Positions 1-11,587 are shown, counted from the first letter of the stretch. The stretch: DNA of 64,000 nt from Triplophysa rosa (GCF_024868665.1 NC_079908.1:6412466-6476465), one strand, 5' to 3'. Notes: generated by a model from the sequence alone, not told the origin. Numbers and translations are program-made.

Positions 1-436
1 TGCCTAATTTACATTTTAATCATTTAATTTACCAATTCTGCCATATTTTTCCTGAATACGTTACATCAGAAAACTTTAAGCGGGAGTGTCCAACTAGTTC
101 TGACTAATCGCTTAAACTACAAGCAAGGGCTTATAATACACAAGTAAAATGTAAGTATATTCATTTCAAGTAATCAATTTGACATATTTTTAACTAAAAC
201 AAATTATTACTTGCAGGATTTAGGCCTAACTTTACCTGAAGCGACGACCTGACCGGATCCAGCCATGAGATAGCTCATTAGATATGCATACAGGCCAGCT
301 ATCATTGGCTTAAACCTGCTGCTTGTCAGTTCCTGGTCCCCCAAGTTTCCATGGTAACTTTTCTCCGCTCCAGTGTGTGATACACATTCAGTGCGCAACG
401 CACACCCATTAATACACGTCAAATTGGGATTAATAC
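1..436. other. Flanking sequence, nothing recognised
   Basis: AT-rich sequence left of the LTR retrotransposon. I see no convincing coding exon, RNA gene or repeat end in it. Its last bases (ATAC, 433-436) match the 4 bases after the 3' LTR and probably form the retrotransposon target-site duplication. Confidence 0.5.
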
Positions 437-486
437 TGTAATGTCATTATAGTTGTGATTTATTGTTATTAGGATATAGCGTAAGG

Positions 487-1213
487 CAGTGGTTCCCAAA
501 CTTTTTACAATGGCAATTAAATCCCCCCAGGGATTTAACATCATTCTGCGTACCCCCTTTTCTTACAGTCACAATTATGGTCTCAAACATTTTTTTATTT
601 GCATTTTAAATATGTGTAATTTTCTTTTATCAAACAATAAATTATATATGCCTCATATATAAATAAATGACTCACTGCTAAATGAGATGGACGTGCTTGA
701 AATGACTTGCATAACTCTGTGATGTTTGGTTGTATCGGAGAAAGTCTGAGTCTCAAATCATTCTCTATGCAGAGTCTGTGTCAATATTTGTTCTTTATGT
801 GGGCAAGTGCTGAAAACCCACTCTCGCAAAGATACGTTGTGGAGAAGGGCAGTAATGTTTTAAAAGCGCGATCGGCTAAGGCAGGATACTCTGCATGCAA
901 AGCTATCCAGAAGTCTGTCAGTAATTTTTGTGCGAAGTCACATGCGATACGTAAAGACGTGCGCTTACGCATATTTTTTGATTGGATGTCATGAATTTGA
1001 CCTTTTATGGCACTACGTGACTACTATTTTGCTGTGTGTAGGTACACTAGAGGGAGCACGTCTTTATATTTAGCTTGTGAGAAAAACATGCCTGGATGAT
1101 TGTCAGGTGCGTTATAATTAAGTAAACAGTAGATTTCAGGATTTTGTGAACGTACCCCCTCCGTCACCTGGCGTACCCCCGGGTGTACGCGTACCCCAGT
1201 TTGGGAACCACTG
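487..1213 (-). mobile_element. hAT-type DNA transposon fragment inside the 5' LTR
   Basis: The terminal inverted repeats are CAGTGGTTCCCAAACT (487-502) and its exact reverse complement at 1198-1213. The element is flanked by a perfect 8-bp duplication, GCGTAAGG (479-486 and 1214-1221), the size made by hAT transposases. Near the right end there is a run of GTACCCC motifs. The interior keeps only a short piece of transposase on the minus strand, so the copy is an internal-deletion derivative. Confidence 0.93.
781..972 (-). pseudogene. hAT transposase C-terminal fragment
   Basis: A 63-residue open stretch whose second half contains LLPFSTTYLCESGFSAL. This resembles the conserved hAT dimerisation-region block (TTYLCE.GFSAL) near the C-terminus of ZBED5/FAM200-like hAT transposases. 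The N-terminal BED finger and the catalytic domain are absent, so it cannot be functional. It lies inside the element at 487-1213 and supports the hAT call made from the inverted repeats and the 8-bp duplication. Confidence 0.8.
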
Positions 1214-1406
1214 GCGTAAGGTAATTACTCCCTGTGCCCTTAAAACGAGAGAGAAGGGGGAGGGGGGGGCTAGAGAGGAAGGTTGGCTTGTGGGGTTTGG
1301 TTAAGTGTTGGTGTTATGGCCAGTGCAGTGAACCTGGATATATTGTTAAACTCTTAGAGAAGTTGAACGGAGGAACGCCTGGTCATTTTGTTCAAATAAC
1401 GCTACA

Positions 1407-1424
1407 TTGGTGTCAGAAGTGACG
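1407..1424 (+). promoter_or_regulatory. Probable primer-binding site of the LTR element
   Basis: TTGGTGTCAGAAGTGAC follows the 5' LTR end directly, where a tRNA primer would anneal to start minus-strand DNA synthesis. The position is the main evidence. I did not assign the tRNA. Confidence 0.6.
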
Positions 1425-1458
1425 AACTTCATTGCAAAAGTAAGGATTAGCGACCGCT

Positions 1459-2526
1459 ATGGACCTAGGAGCTCGGGCCAAAGTGAAGAAAGTGGCGCCG
1501 GATGCAGCCGCGCAGAGAAGAAGTGAGTGCATTGAGACACATGAGACAAATGCTGCTTCGCGCTGGAGTGGTATAGCTAGGCAGAGAGATGCTGACATGT
1601 TAAGCGCTGCTGAAGCCGGTTTTGCCGCGATGTTCACGCCATGCGGTTGGAACTCACATCAACAAAATGAGGGCGAAATGATGGCGCATGCCGGTGTTAC
1701 GCCCTCACGCATCGACGCAGAGTTACGTGATGTAAACAAACATGGCGGCGCCCATGCCCAGAAAAGCAGTGATGGAGATTCAGAAAAGATGTCCGCTATT
1801 AAAACGCCAAAGTTTTCTGGTAAAACAGACTGGAATGCATTCAAAGCACAATTTGAACTGTTAGCGGATGCAGCTGGTTAGTCTGAAAAGCACAAAGGCC
1901 TACAGTTAGCACTTTGCCTCTACGATGATGCTGCCGCCTGCTTGTTGTTAAGTCCTGGGGAGAGAAGCAATTATGCAGCTTTGGTCGGGGCTCTAAACAG
2001 ATGATTCGGCCAATGTAATCAGCCTATCCTTTTAAGGACAGAGTTTAATACCAGACGCAGGCAAAATGGCGAGCCTCTTCGCATTTTAGCTAATGATATT
2101 GAATATTTATGTAAATGATCTTATGCTAATATGTCACCGCCAGTACAGAATGAGCTTGCAAGAGATCAATTCATCCAGGCACTCAGCCCAAGGGAGCTTC
2201 GCATTCAAACTCAACTAGCTCACCCGTCTACACTGAGTGAGGCGCTAGAACTGGCCATAGAAAGAGAAATAGTTGGTAATGGAATGGATGGAAGTATGAC
2301 GCCACCAACAGTGAGAGCTGCAAAAATGACTGAAACCCTTCCTGAGGCACATGTACAACCAGGCACCAACGCGAATGCCCTGTAATTCAGCCCAGGTCGT
2401 CCCACCTCAGATCCCCGCCCATGGCGGCGACCCTTGGTGTGCTGGGGGTGTAGCCAGCCAGACCATCTAATCAGACAATGCCCAAGATTCATTGGACCGC
2501 AGGGAAACGCTCAAGGGCCCATGTAG
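1459..2526 (+). pseudogene. gag-like region of the LTR retrotransposon
   Basis: One frame can be followed from the ATG at 1459 with in-frame stops at 1879-1881, about 2002, about 2116, 2383-2385 and 2524-2526. The first part includes PKFSGKTDWNAFKAQFELLA. The next part (from about 1882) continues with a leucine- and alanine-rich block typical of Ty3/Gypsy gag in fish. Near 2440-2481 the frame encodes CWGCSQPDHLIRQC, a CX2CX4HX4C nucleic-acid-binding zinc knuckle. gag would package the RNA into particles. The stops look like single-base decay of an older intact frame. The protease frame that follows is one base behind, consistent with gag-pol expression by frameshift in the ancestor. Confidence 0.82.
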
Positions 2527-2990
2527 AGGGGACGACACGGGCCTGCAACAGCAGCTTCTCATACCCTCCCCCTCACGACAACCAACAAGTGGATGGATAT
2601 GCAGACACCACAATAGTTGTGGGTTGGACTTATGTGGGAAATCTCTGTCACATACCTGTTATAGTGGCAGGCGTTAAATGCACGGCCCTTGTCGACACAG
2701 GTTGAAATGCAACACTGGTCCGACCTGACCTTGTTCTGGAGGGGACAGCAGTTGGACCGACATCGGCGCAACTAAAAACTGTGATTGGGGATTTTGCCCC
2801 ACTTAAGGGGAAAGGGATCTTTGAGTTCAACGTTGGAGGACTGTCTGTGTTGTTTGCCGCGTGGGTGGCTGAAGTACAAGACCCATGCATACTCGGGCTG
2901 GATTTTCTGAAGGCTGTTGGATGTGTCCTGGATTTAGGTAAAGATTCACTTACTCTTCCTGATGGACGTTCTGTGAAATTAACCCCTCCT
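2478..2990 (+). pseudogene. Aspartic protease region of pol
   Basis: The frame contains ALVDTG with the catalytic Asp-Thr-Gly at 2694-2702, followed at once by a TGA stop (2703-2705). The same frame resumes and reaches ILGLDFL near 2892, the usual C-terminal signature of Ty3/Gypsy retropepsins. The protease would mature the gag-pol polyprotein. The stop directly after the active site inactivates this copy. Confidence 0.8.
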
Positions 2991-4340
2991 ACCTCAAACC
3001 ACCCCATATTGCCCTTATCTGTTAGCACGGATGATCTCTCGAGCCATGCCCAAGCTGCAACAGCCCCAGTAAATAGATTGCCAGCTTACGACATGCCTAC
3101 GCCCCCTGCCAATACTGTGGAAGATACTTGGCATACCTCAAAGCTGGCCAGTGTTCCCTCTCCCAAACAGCCACATGATGTGACCCTGGCTCAGCAGACC
3201 ACACAACATTGTGTTTTACCCCAGTCCTATCTGCTGCCCACTACAAATATGAAGCATTCCAGTGATGAACACATAAGTCACCTTTCAGCTTTAAGGAATA
3301 TCTGGACCAAGAACTGTGATGGGTTAAGTGAACAGCAACAAGAGGACTTGTGGAAAGTCATGTCGGAATTTAAAGACATTTTTGCTCTCAAGGAAAATGA
3401 GGTGGACCTGACACATCTAGTACAGCATGTTATTGACACAGGGGATGCTCGCCCAATCAGAGTCCGGCCACGTCGTCTCCCCCTATCACAACAGGAAGCT
3501 GCAGACAGAGAGTTGGGGGAAATGTTGGAAGCAGGCATTATTGAACCATCGGAGAGCCCTTGGTCTTCCGCAGTCGTTATGGTTCCTCGGAAAAAAAGTT
3601 CCAGGTGGCGCTTTTGTGATGACTATAGACAACTGAATAAAGTCACAAAAAAGGACTCTTATCCCCTACCTACTGTAGAGTGGGTGAGACTCTAGATTTA
3701 GTGTCGGGGTCGTCCTGGTTCTCAACTCTGGACCTGCGCAGCGGCTATTGGCAGGTGCCATTGGCTGTTGACTCTGCATCAAAGACTGCGTTCTGCACAA
3801 ACAGGGGTCTCTGGCAGTTTAAAGTCCTCCCCTTCGGCCTTTGCAATGCCCCGGCCTCTTTCGAACGGCTTATGGACAGCGTATTACTAGGTATTCCCCG
3901 TTGCGAGTGCCTGGTGTACTTGGATGATCTCCTAGTCCATGGGGAGTCCTTTGATACAACCCTCAATTCACTAAAATGGGTACTGGAGAGAGTTGCGGCA
4001 GCTGGACTTAAACTACATCCGGAGAAATGCTACTTCATGAGACGTGAGGTTGAGTTCCTGGGCCACAAGCTGGGAGGTGAAGGCATAGGCACCCTGGAAG
4101 ACAAAATTCAAGTTATTAAGGACTGGCCAAAACCCACAGATCTGAAGCAAATAAAGAGCTTTCTGGGATTAACATCCTACTATCGGAGATTTGTGAAAGG
4201 TTTCTCATGTATAGGGGCACCACTTTTTCATCTTCAATGGAAAAACTGTACCTTTGAATGGTCAGAGGAGTGCCAGAGGGTATTCGACACCCTTCGGCAG
4301 GCACTGATGAAAGCACCCATTCTCGTGCCCCCTAACCCTG
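2991..4340 (+). pseudogene. Reverse transcriptase of the LTR retrotransposon
   Basis: The protease frame runs on through a linker into the RT fingers. Visible motifs include EAGIIEPSESPWSSAVV and WRFCDDYRQLN near 3525-3640. The frame stops at 3693-3695. RT continues in another frame from about 3675 with STLDLRSGYWQVP, VLPFGLCNAPASFERLM and the catalytic YLDDLL (codons for YLDD at 3917-3928), then FLGLTSYYRRFV of the thumb and connection region. One frameshift near 3675-3690 therefore splits the domain between the first and second catalytic blocks. The motif set is that of Ty3/Gypsy RT, not of Bel/Pao or Copia. Confidence 0.92.
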
Positions 4341-4720
4341 CTTTACCTTTTGTTCTGGACACAGACGTGAGCAACATTGGCGCTGGAGCAGTCCTGTCAC
4401 AGCCGGGACCTGACGGAGAGAAGGTTGTTGCATACTTCAGCCGGGTGTTTAACAAGTGCGAGAGACGCTACTGTGTGACTAGACGTGAGCTCCTTGCAGT
4501 AGTTATGGCTGTAAGACACTTCAAATACTACCTGTGCGGTACACCGTTTACATTATGGACTGATCATGCTGCACTGCAGTGGCTGATGTACTTCAAAGAG
4601 CCTGAAGGTCAGATAGCTAGATGGATCGAAGAACTCCAGTTGTACAACTTCACAGTGGTTCATAGAGCTGGGTCTTGTCATGCCAACGCTGACGCGTTAT
4701 CCCGTCGACCATGTGCTCCA
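4341..4720 (+). pseudogene. RNase H domain of the LTR retrotransposon
   Basis: Follows RT in the same frame. The acidic residues expected of RNase H are seen in order: Asp in VLDTDVSNIGAGAVLSQ, Glu in TRRELLAVV, Asp in LWTDHAALQWL and Asp in ANADALSRRP. The block itself is open and complete. It would degrade the RNA template during reverse transcription, but its polyprotein is broken upstream. Confidence 0.9.
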
Positions 4721-5090
4721 GAGGGCCGTCATTGTGAAAAGCAGGAGATGCGAGAGAGGGAGAGACTCCAAGAGGATGAGATGGGGCTGCTTAACTGCAA
4801 AATGTTGAGGAAAAGAGAAGAGAAAAAGAGGCCGCTGTCCAAAAAGACTGCCATTGGGTGGGCCCGTGTCTTGTCCTGGAAAGAGTGGGGGAGGTGGTGT
4901 ACAGAGTACAGATGCCACCTAAAGGGAAAAAGGTAGTCTTACACAGAGACAGGTTGGCCCCATACAGAGGTAACCTCACCACACCTTTTCTCACAAGCCA
5001 GTCTATCACATCACCCAACACCATGCATTCCTTCTCCCAGGCCCTTATCACAAACTTCCATTGTTCAGAGTTCACCACACCGAACTAAGA
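4721..5090 (+). pseudogene. Integrase remnant: core deleted, C-terminal tail kept
   Basis: After RNase H the frame runs through a short low-complexity Arg/Glu/Lys-rich stretch and stops at 4934-4936. In another frame, from about 4858, the sequence reads GPCLVLERVGEVVYRVQ and then HRDRLAPYRG. This is the GPY/F-like C-terminal module of Ty3/Gypsy integrases. The HHCC zinc-binding domain and the DDE catalytic core, normally about 1 kb, are missing between about 4760 and 4855. The copy cannot supply its own integrase. Confidence 0.85.
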
Positions 5091-5264
5091 CACACTTTGT
5101 TTCTCCTTTCAGTCTGGTATCCCAGTCTCCTGTCCTTGTACCCCAGTCACTGACAGGCCTTGATCCTCAGCCTGATGGGTGTCCTTCGTGACCAAAGAGA
5201 CAGAGACGGCGACCTGTTTACCTCAAAGACTTTATTTGACCCTTGGGACAAGTGTCCTTCTTAT

Positions 5265-5278
5265 AAAGAAGGGGGCAG
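5265..5278 (+). promoter_or_regulatory. Polypurine tract of the LTR element
   Basis: AAAGAAGGGGGCA lies immediately before the TG that opens the 3' LTR, the expected site of plus-strand primer formation. Confidence 0.7.
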
Positions 5279-5534
5279 TGTAATGTCATTATAGTTGTGA
5301 TTTAATGCTATTAGTATATAGCGTAAGGTAATTACTCCCTGTGCCGTTAAGATGAGAGAGAAGGGGGGGGCTAGGGAGGAAGGTTGGCTTGTGGGGTTTG
5401 GTTAAGTGTTGGTGTGGGTGCGAATGTTTGGCGTGTGTTACGGCCAGTGCAGTGAACCTGGTTATATTGTTAAACTCTTAAATAAAGAAGTTGAACGGAG
5501 GAACGCCTGGTCATTTTGTTCGAATAATGCTACA
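5279..5534 (+). repeat. 3' LTR
   Basis: Starts TGTAATGTCATTATAG and ends GCTACA, 256 bp. It contains TTAAATAAAGAAG near 5478-5490 with a possible AATAAA polyadenylation signal that is absent at the same place in the 5' LTR. About 24 extra bases (GTGGGTGCGAATG and following) are also absent from the 5' LTR. Confidence 0.9.
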
Positions 5535-5754
5535 ATACATAAATTTAACAATTTAAAATCTCATAAATTATTATTAAATTGCAAATTAATATCCTTTTTA
5601 ATTAAAAAAAATATGAGTGCTGTCAAAATTAACGCGTTAATAACGCGTTAACGCAAATTCCTTTTAACGGCACTAATTTTATTAACGTGCGATTAATGCG
5701 GCGTGCATTTTCTGTTTGACCCTTGGCCTTGCCCGTAGTTTGAGAAAGTAAACG

Positions 5755-5979
5755 ATGCAGCAGCAAACAGAAATGGAGAAAGAAATAGGTCTTCTGAACG
5801 TAAAATTCATATATAAAACGATGTCTGGTGGTTCTGTCGACAAGGCTAAAGTGGTCTGCATTTATTGTCGATGTGAATTAAGTTATCACGGCAGCACGTC
5901 GAGTTTAAAATATCACTTGATGGCGAAGCATACAACTGACGCAGAGAGCTCTCCTCCTCCTCGCGGCAGACCACACTAG
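5755..5979 (+). pseudogene. BED zinc finger part of a hAT transposase
   Basis: The ATG at 5755 opens a 74-codon frame containing VVCIYCRCELSYHGSTSSL, then YHLMAKH. This is a CX2C...HX4H pattern, as in BED fingers, which bind DNA in ZBED1-like hAT transposases. The frame then enters a proline/serine stretch (SSPPPRGRPH) and stops. The expected continuation, QTTLDCFQQRR, is found one frame over from about 5968, so a frameshift in the CTCCTCCTCCTCG run has separated the finger from the rest. Confidence 0.82.
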
Positions 5980-6548
5980 ATTGTTTTCAGCAGAGACGGA
6001 TGGACAACTCCACAAGCAACAGACTCACCACATCGATAGCTAAATGGGTGGCTACAGCATGTAGGCCAGTTAATATAGTGGAGGACGAGGGTCTACTTGA
6101 AATTATTCGCATCGCATCTAACGATTACACATATGAACTACCTTCGAGAGCCACTGTTACAAGCAAGATTCACGACTCTTACGAAGAGGAGAAAGCGAAA
6201 GTCGAGGAGGCGATAAAACAGACAAACACGGTTGCGCTCACCAGAGATTACTGGACTTCCCTCAGTAACCATAGCTACCTGGGGGTCACGGCTCATTATT
6301 TTGACACACACTGGAAACTACGGTCGTACGCTTTGACCGTTATGAAGACAGACGAGAGGCACTATGCTGACGTTTGCGCTGAGCACTTTCTGCAGGTAGC
6401 CAGACAGTGGAATATTGAATTCAAAATTAGCCCACTGACCACCGATAGTGCACGCAACATGATTGCCGCGGCCAGGCAGCTTCCGTTCGAGCATATGCCT
6501 TGCATTGCACACAGCCTCCACCGAGCTATCACAGTTGCGAAAATGTAA
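5968..6548 (+). pseudogene. hAT (ZBED-like) transposase, N-terminal half
   Basis: About 190 codons. The frame has an ATG at 6000 but is open further upstream, where it continues the BED-finger protein after a frameshift. Recognisable parts are LTTSIAKWVATACRPVN, ALTRDYWTSLSNHSYLGVTAHY and LTTDSARNMIAAARQL, then CIAHSLHRAITVA. These are typical of the first half of ZBED1/ZBED4-like hAT transposases, including the start of the RNase H-like catalytic fold. The frame ends soon after CIAHSLH, and the rest of the catalytic domain and the hAT dimerisation region are absent before the right end of the element. Confidence 0.85.
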
Positions 6549-6911
6549 ACATGCTTGTGTAAGTAAATAGCTCAGTGCAAAGAAAGAAGTAATGGGAACC
6601 TGTGTTTTTCCAGTTTTTTTTTCATGTGTTTAATAGACATGTACAAGTTCTTTGAAAAACATCTATGACCTTTGAAACATGTCTAGTCTTCATGCTCTAT
6701 GTTGAGTATGGTTTCACTAATAATAAACAATATACATTTGCATAAAGCATCAATATTTGTCCATGCCCATGTTGATTAGAGTATTAAAAACTTGAAAAGT
6801 ATTCATTTAAGGTACATTTAGAACGGATAAAAATGTGCGATTAATCACGAGTTAACTTATTACAATCATGCGATTATTCGCGATTAAATATTGTCATCGA
6901 TTGACAGCCCT

Positions 6912-7202
6912 AATATATACAGTATACATATACCAAAATTTGCCCGTTAAATAATTTAGCCAGTATTCCATCAAGCCGCTGGTGGCGTGCCACCCAAAAG
7001 AAGCTGACAGACCGACAGCATTTTTACATTGAGCGGCTTATCGACAGTGTGCCGACGGTGGTCCGACTGCGTTAAGCCGCTGAATCTATGCCGCCCAAAA
7101 ACCGCCGGTGGACCGCAGGTCATTGTTTGCTGGGTTTAAATTGCGCTAAAAATCACATTTTCAAGCAGCCACATTGCACGTTGCATTTCTCCCGATTTAT
7201 AC
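6912..7202. other. Unassigned sequence between transposons
   Basis: Holds a patch at about 6970-7120 with recurring GCCGCTGGTGG and CCGCCGGTGG words, richer in G+C than the surroundings. It could be part of a mobile element, but I cannot define ends. Confidence 0.4.
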
Positions 7203-7710
7203 GCCCTTTTCACATGACGTCACACATCTTCCGTTCTGCCGCGAAGCAGTGTATCGTTACTTCCGCTAGCACTCCAGTTCATAAGGTGGCGGTAATGCAC
7301 CTATAAGCTGGTTTGCCAACCGCCAGTAAAACTCAAAAAGAAGAAGCTACTTCCGCTATAGCGACTCATAGTTTACCAAGTCCCTTGCACATCTGCCACA
7401 AATACAGCTAGATGATGTACAACGTCTTGCAGACAAATTTTTGCTAACAACAAGATCAAAGGATACAAATTCTTTGTTGAACAGTATCTGTTTGATTATG
7501 AAGGTAAGTGTTTTGGTTTCTTTTTGTGCTAGCCAACGTGCTAGGATAAGTTCTTGAATACGTGTTCTGTCAGTTTTTCTTTGCACTGTTGTTAAATTCC
7601 AGCGCGACGGCAAAACGGAAGTTCTTCTTCTCGTTTGTTGCAAGACGGATGTTATGATACACTGCTTTGCGAAAAGGCGGAAGTTAAGTGACGTCATTGT
7701 GAAAAGAGCC
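7203..7710. mobile_element. Non-autonomous TIR element with ATGACGTCAC ends
   Basis: The left end GCCCTTTTCACATGACGTCA (7203-7222) is inverted at the right end as GTGACGTCATTGTGAAAAGAGC (7689-7710). Similarity goes further inward: GCGAAGCAGTGTAT (7241-7254) is matched by ATACACTGCTTTGCG near 7656-7670, and both arms contain TTCCG words. No transposase is visible. Inside the left half is a short hairpin-capable segment, GGTGGCGG ... AACCGCC (about 7285-7325), followed by an A-rich AAAAAGAAGAAG run. The superfamily is not assigned. Confidence 0.7.
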
Positions 7711-7742
7711 TATTGTAATGGCTGTGGCGCATTTTGTTAATA

Positions 7743-9326
<1,584 letters not shown>

Positions 9327-9655
9327 TATTATCTTTGGCCTTGCCCATTGAGCGGTAGTATTTGCAGTGTTAAATGCCATCTGCGCGTCTGTCTGTTTAC
9401 TACCATTACAGCAATCGCAAGTTTGCATTACTTTATTTTAAATACACTGATGCGCTAAACCTCTTAAATAAGCTTATTTTACTGGCATGTTGATGAATGG
9501 TAAATAAAGAACTGCTGTGAGCTGCCAGTGTAAATCTTTTATCTTTATTTTATTTTATTCAACACACCAGGAATTGAACAAGTTGATGTTTGCTTAAAGA
9601 GGATCAAATAAAGCAAGTAAAATAAAGAGAACCGTAATAAAATATTTTCTCCTAC
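9327..9655. other. Unassigned sequence right of the Tc1-like element
   Basis: I see no coding potential and no clear repeat ends. It contains AT-rich runs, for example TTTATTTTATTTTATT near 9540-9555. Confidence 0.4.
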
Positions 9656-9778
9656 TGATCCTGTCACATAAGCATAGAATAATGGAAAAAAAAACATCAG
9701 AACCGACCCGAAAACAGTGGGTAAAAACCGAGGTGCGTATTGAACCGTGGGTTAACTGTATTGTTGCATCCCTAACCT
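9656..9778 (+). repeat. Terminal fragment of a hAT-like element
   Basis: Contains GAACCGACCCGAAAACAG, then ACCGAGGTGCGTATTGAACC and GTTGCATCCCTAA at the right edge. This word order is familiar to me as the end of an abundant fish hAT family. No opposite end was found nearby, so it is a fragment. Confidence 0.5.
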
Positions 9779-11040
9779 AAATTAAAGTTCCAGACTTCAA
9801 TTTGATGTAGCGTGTTGGGGTGCCATTTTGAGAATGAACCGAGATGTGAATTTAACTTCAGGACTTCAGTGCAAAGGTTATCAGTGACTGTGAGAAATAA
9901 ATTATATAAATAAATTTCAATCTGAATCACATAAAGCTATCACATGGCCAATCGTATGGAAAAAATCGTCAAATATTTTCCTATGAATAAATAACAGCCT
10001 CATTTCATTTCAAATCAATGAGTAAACAATGACCGATTTTCATTTTTGTACTGAGTGCAGCTCGACGCATGGTTACACATTACGAGAACACAGTCTATGG
10101 TATGTCGTGAAAACGTACAGGTAGCAAGCCAGACAGCCAGTAGGTGTTAGAGGTCAGCAATGGCGTGTATAAACTGGGATTGACTGGCCAGAGACGTTGC
10201 AAAGCCCCTAAATAATTCACACATCTCAACACTACACAAAGGGTCTGTCCCTGCAACTTTTTAAAGTGAAAAATGCTGCTTTGTCAGCGCAGCCCATGAG
10301 CCATCAGCTCACACGTTTCACATTTTACTCCTCCGTGCTCACGCCTTCAAGCTTGGTTAACAAGCAACGGCCGCGCCGTCGCCACGTCCTGTGAGGATTT
10401 TGGGGGTCAGGCTGTAGCAAGACAGTGTAGTCTTTTGGATGACACTGCAGTCCAGTTTTGCTTTTTCATAGCAGTGTTCTGCTGTCTTAAGCCCAGGGTA
10501 GCTTTGCAGATAGTTTGGTGGACTTTCTTCTCTCTGTATGTTAACGGTGTGATCAGGCAGCTATTCATAAAAGCAGTGTCATAAATGTAAGGTACTGGCA
10601 TGTATCCTCAAGAAAAATTGAAGATAAAAATTGAAGAAAAAAGTTAAATTCCAGATAGCAAAGATAACCTATTTAATGTTAAATCGGTTACTCTCAACAT
10701 TGGCTTAACATTAAATCAATTAGGAACATTTGTACAGAAAATGTTTCAGATTCCAAGTGAGCAGTCCCAGATTTTTTCAGATGTAATGTGGTCTAAATTT
10801 AGAGATGGAAATTGATTTCTATATGGAGGAATTGTAGGTGTGAAATTCCCAAGAGTGCAGTTTGCTCCAATAAACAGAGCTTTATGAATAGTAACTGCAT
10901 ATCACTTCCTGGCATCTTCATAAAAAACAAAGTAACTATGTATTTTATCAAAGAAAAGATGCCTTGATATGATACTATCCATCTTATACATATTATACAT
11001 GATTATAATTAGTGGGTCACAAAACATAGTACAATGAAAA
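9779..11040. other. Intergenic sequence, nothing recognised
   Basis: I find no exon-like frame with splice sites, no RNA gene and no clear repeat ends. Short open frames here, such as the one at 10407-10601 minus, have no recognisable domain. Confidence 0.4.
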
Positions 11041-11575
11041 TACTTTATTACATGGCTCGTTGGAATGCTTGATTCTGATTGGCCAGTCGCAAAATTTGCA
11101 GGTTCGTTATTCCCAGATAACAACCTCTCAAAACATATAACACACGGTAACCCGGATGCAGCAAATCATTTTGACAGGTTTTTTTATGACAAATTGAATA
11201 TAAATATGTCTTTTAATAACATATATGACATTGTATTTATAAATGATTAAACCAAATTGCCTGTTTGTGACATTTGAACGTCATTTCTTAACTTAAAACT
11301 GAAATTAAACGGCTTTTCCATGCGGAAGGTCTGCATTCGGTAAAAATGAGCTAATAAAGAATATTTCAAATTCACATTTCATGTCCAGTTTTTTTTTCAT
11401 GTGGCAAGTAGCCGTGTAATAAGTGGAATAATGTACAAGCAGCCGGCTGTTATCACGAAATAAGCCCCCTTCAGTGTGATACAAAACCCTCCGCTTCACG
11501 TCGGTCACTGTCGAGGCTTATTTCTGCGATAACAACCGGCTGCCTGTACGTTATCCCTTATTTCAAAGGTGTCTG
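11041..11575. repeat. Interspersed repeat with an internal palindrome
   Basis: The left part contains GGCTCGTTGGAATGCTTGAT and TCTGATTGGCCAGTCGC, words I associate with an abundant cyprinid repeat. The right part is an imperfect palindrome. AATAAGTGGAATAATGTACA to GAAATAAGCCCC (11418-11470) is inverted as GAGGCTTATTTCTGCGATAA to CGTTATCCCTTATTT (about 11513-11565). No coding capacity. Confidence 0.55.
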
Positions 11576-11587
11576 TCTTAAAGGCCA

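Larger units (their letters stand above)
437..1406 (+). repeat. 5' LTR, interrupted by a hAT element
   Basis: Begins TGTAATGTCATTATAG and ends GCTACA, matching the 3' LTR at 5279-5534. Removing the inserted element (487-1213) and one copy of its 8-bp duplication leaves about 235 bp. It lacks about 24 bp found in the 3' LTR near 5414-5440 and has no AATAAA where the 3' LTR has one. Confidence 0.9.
437..5534 (+). mobile_element. Ty3/Gypsy-type LTR retrotransposon, defective
   Basis: Two related LTRs (437-1406 and 5279-5534) bracket an internal region with, in order, a gag-like region ending in a CCHC zinc knuckle, an aspartic protease (DTG), reverse transcriptase (YLDD), RNase H and a leftover integrase C-terminus. 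The PR-RT-RH-IN order is that of Ty3/Gypsy elements. The flanks read ATAC on both sides (433-436 and 5535-5538), consistent with a short target-site duplication. The copy is dead. gag and pol carry several in-frame stops and at least one frameshift, most of integrase is deleted, and a 727-bp hAT element sits in the 5' LTR. The LTRs also differ by point changes and by about 24 bp present only in the 3' LTR. Confidence 0.9.
5616..6911 (+). mobile_element. hAT element with BED-finger transposase remnants
   Basis: The ends are AGTGCTGTCAA (5616-5626) and TTGACAGCCCT (6901-6911), imperfect inverted copies. Just inside both ends are repeated GCGATTAAT/ACGCGTTAA-type motifs. The interior encodes a BED zinc finger and an N-terminal transposase block. 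The C-terminal half of the transposase is missing, so this is an internal-deletion copy. Its ends resemble those of the MITEs at 26215-26546 and 31542-31873. I could not fix an exact 8-bp duplication because the flanks are simple A/T sequence. Confidence 0.8.
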
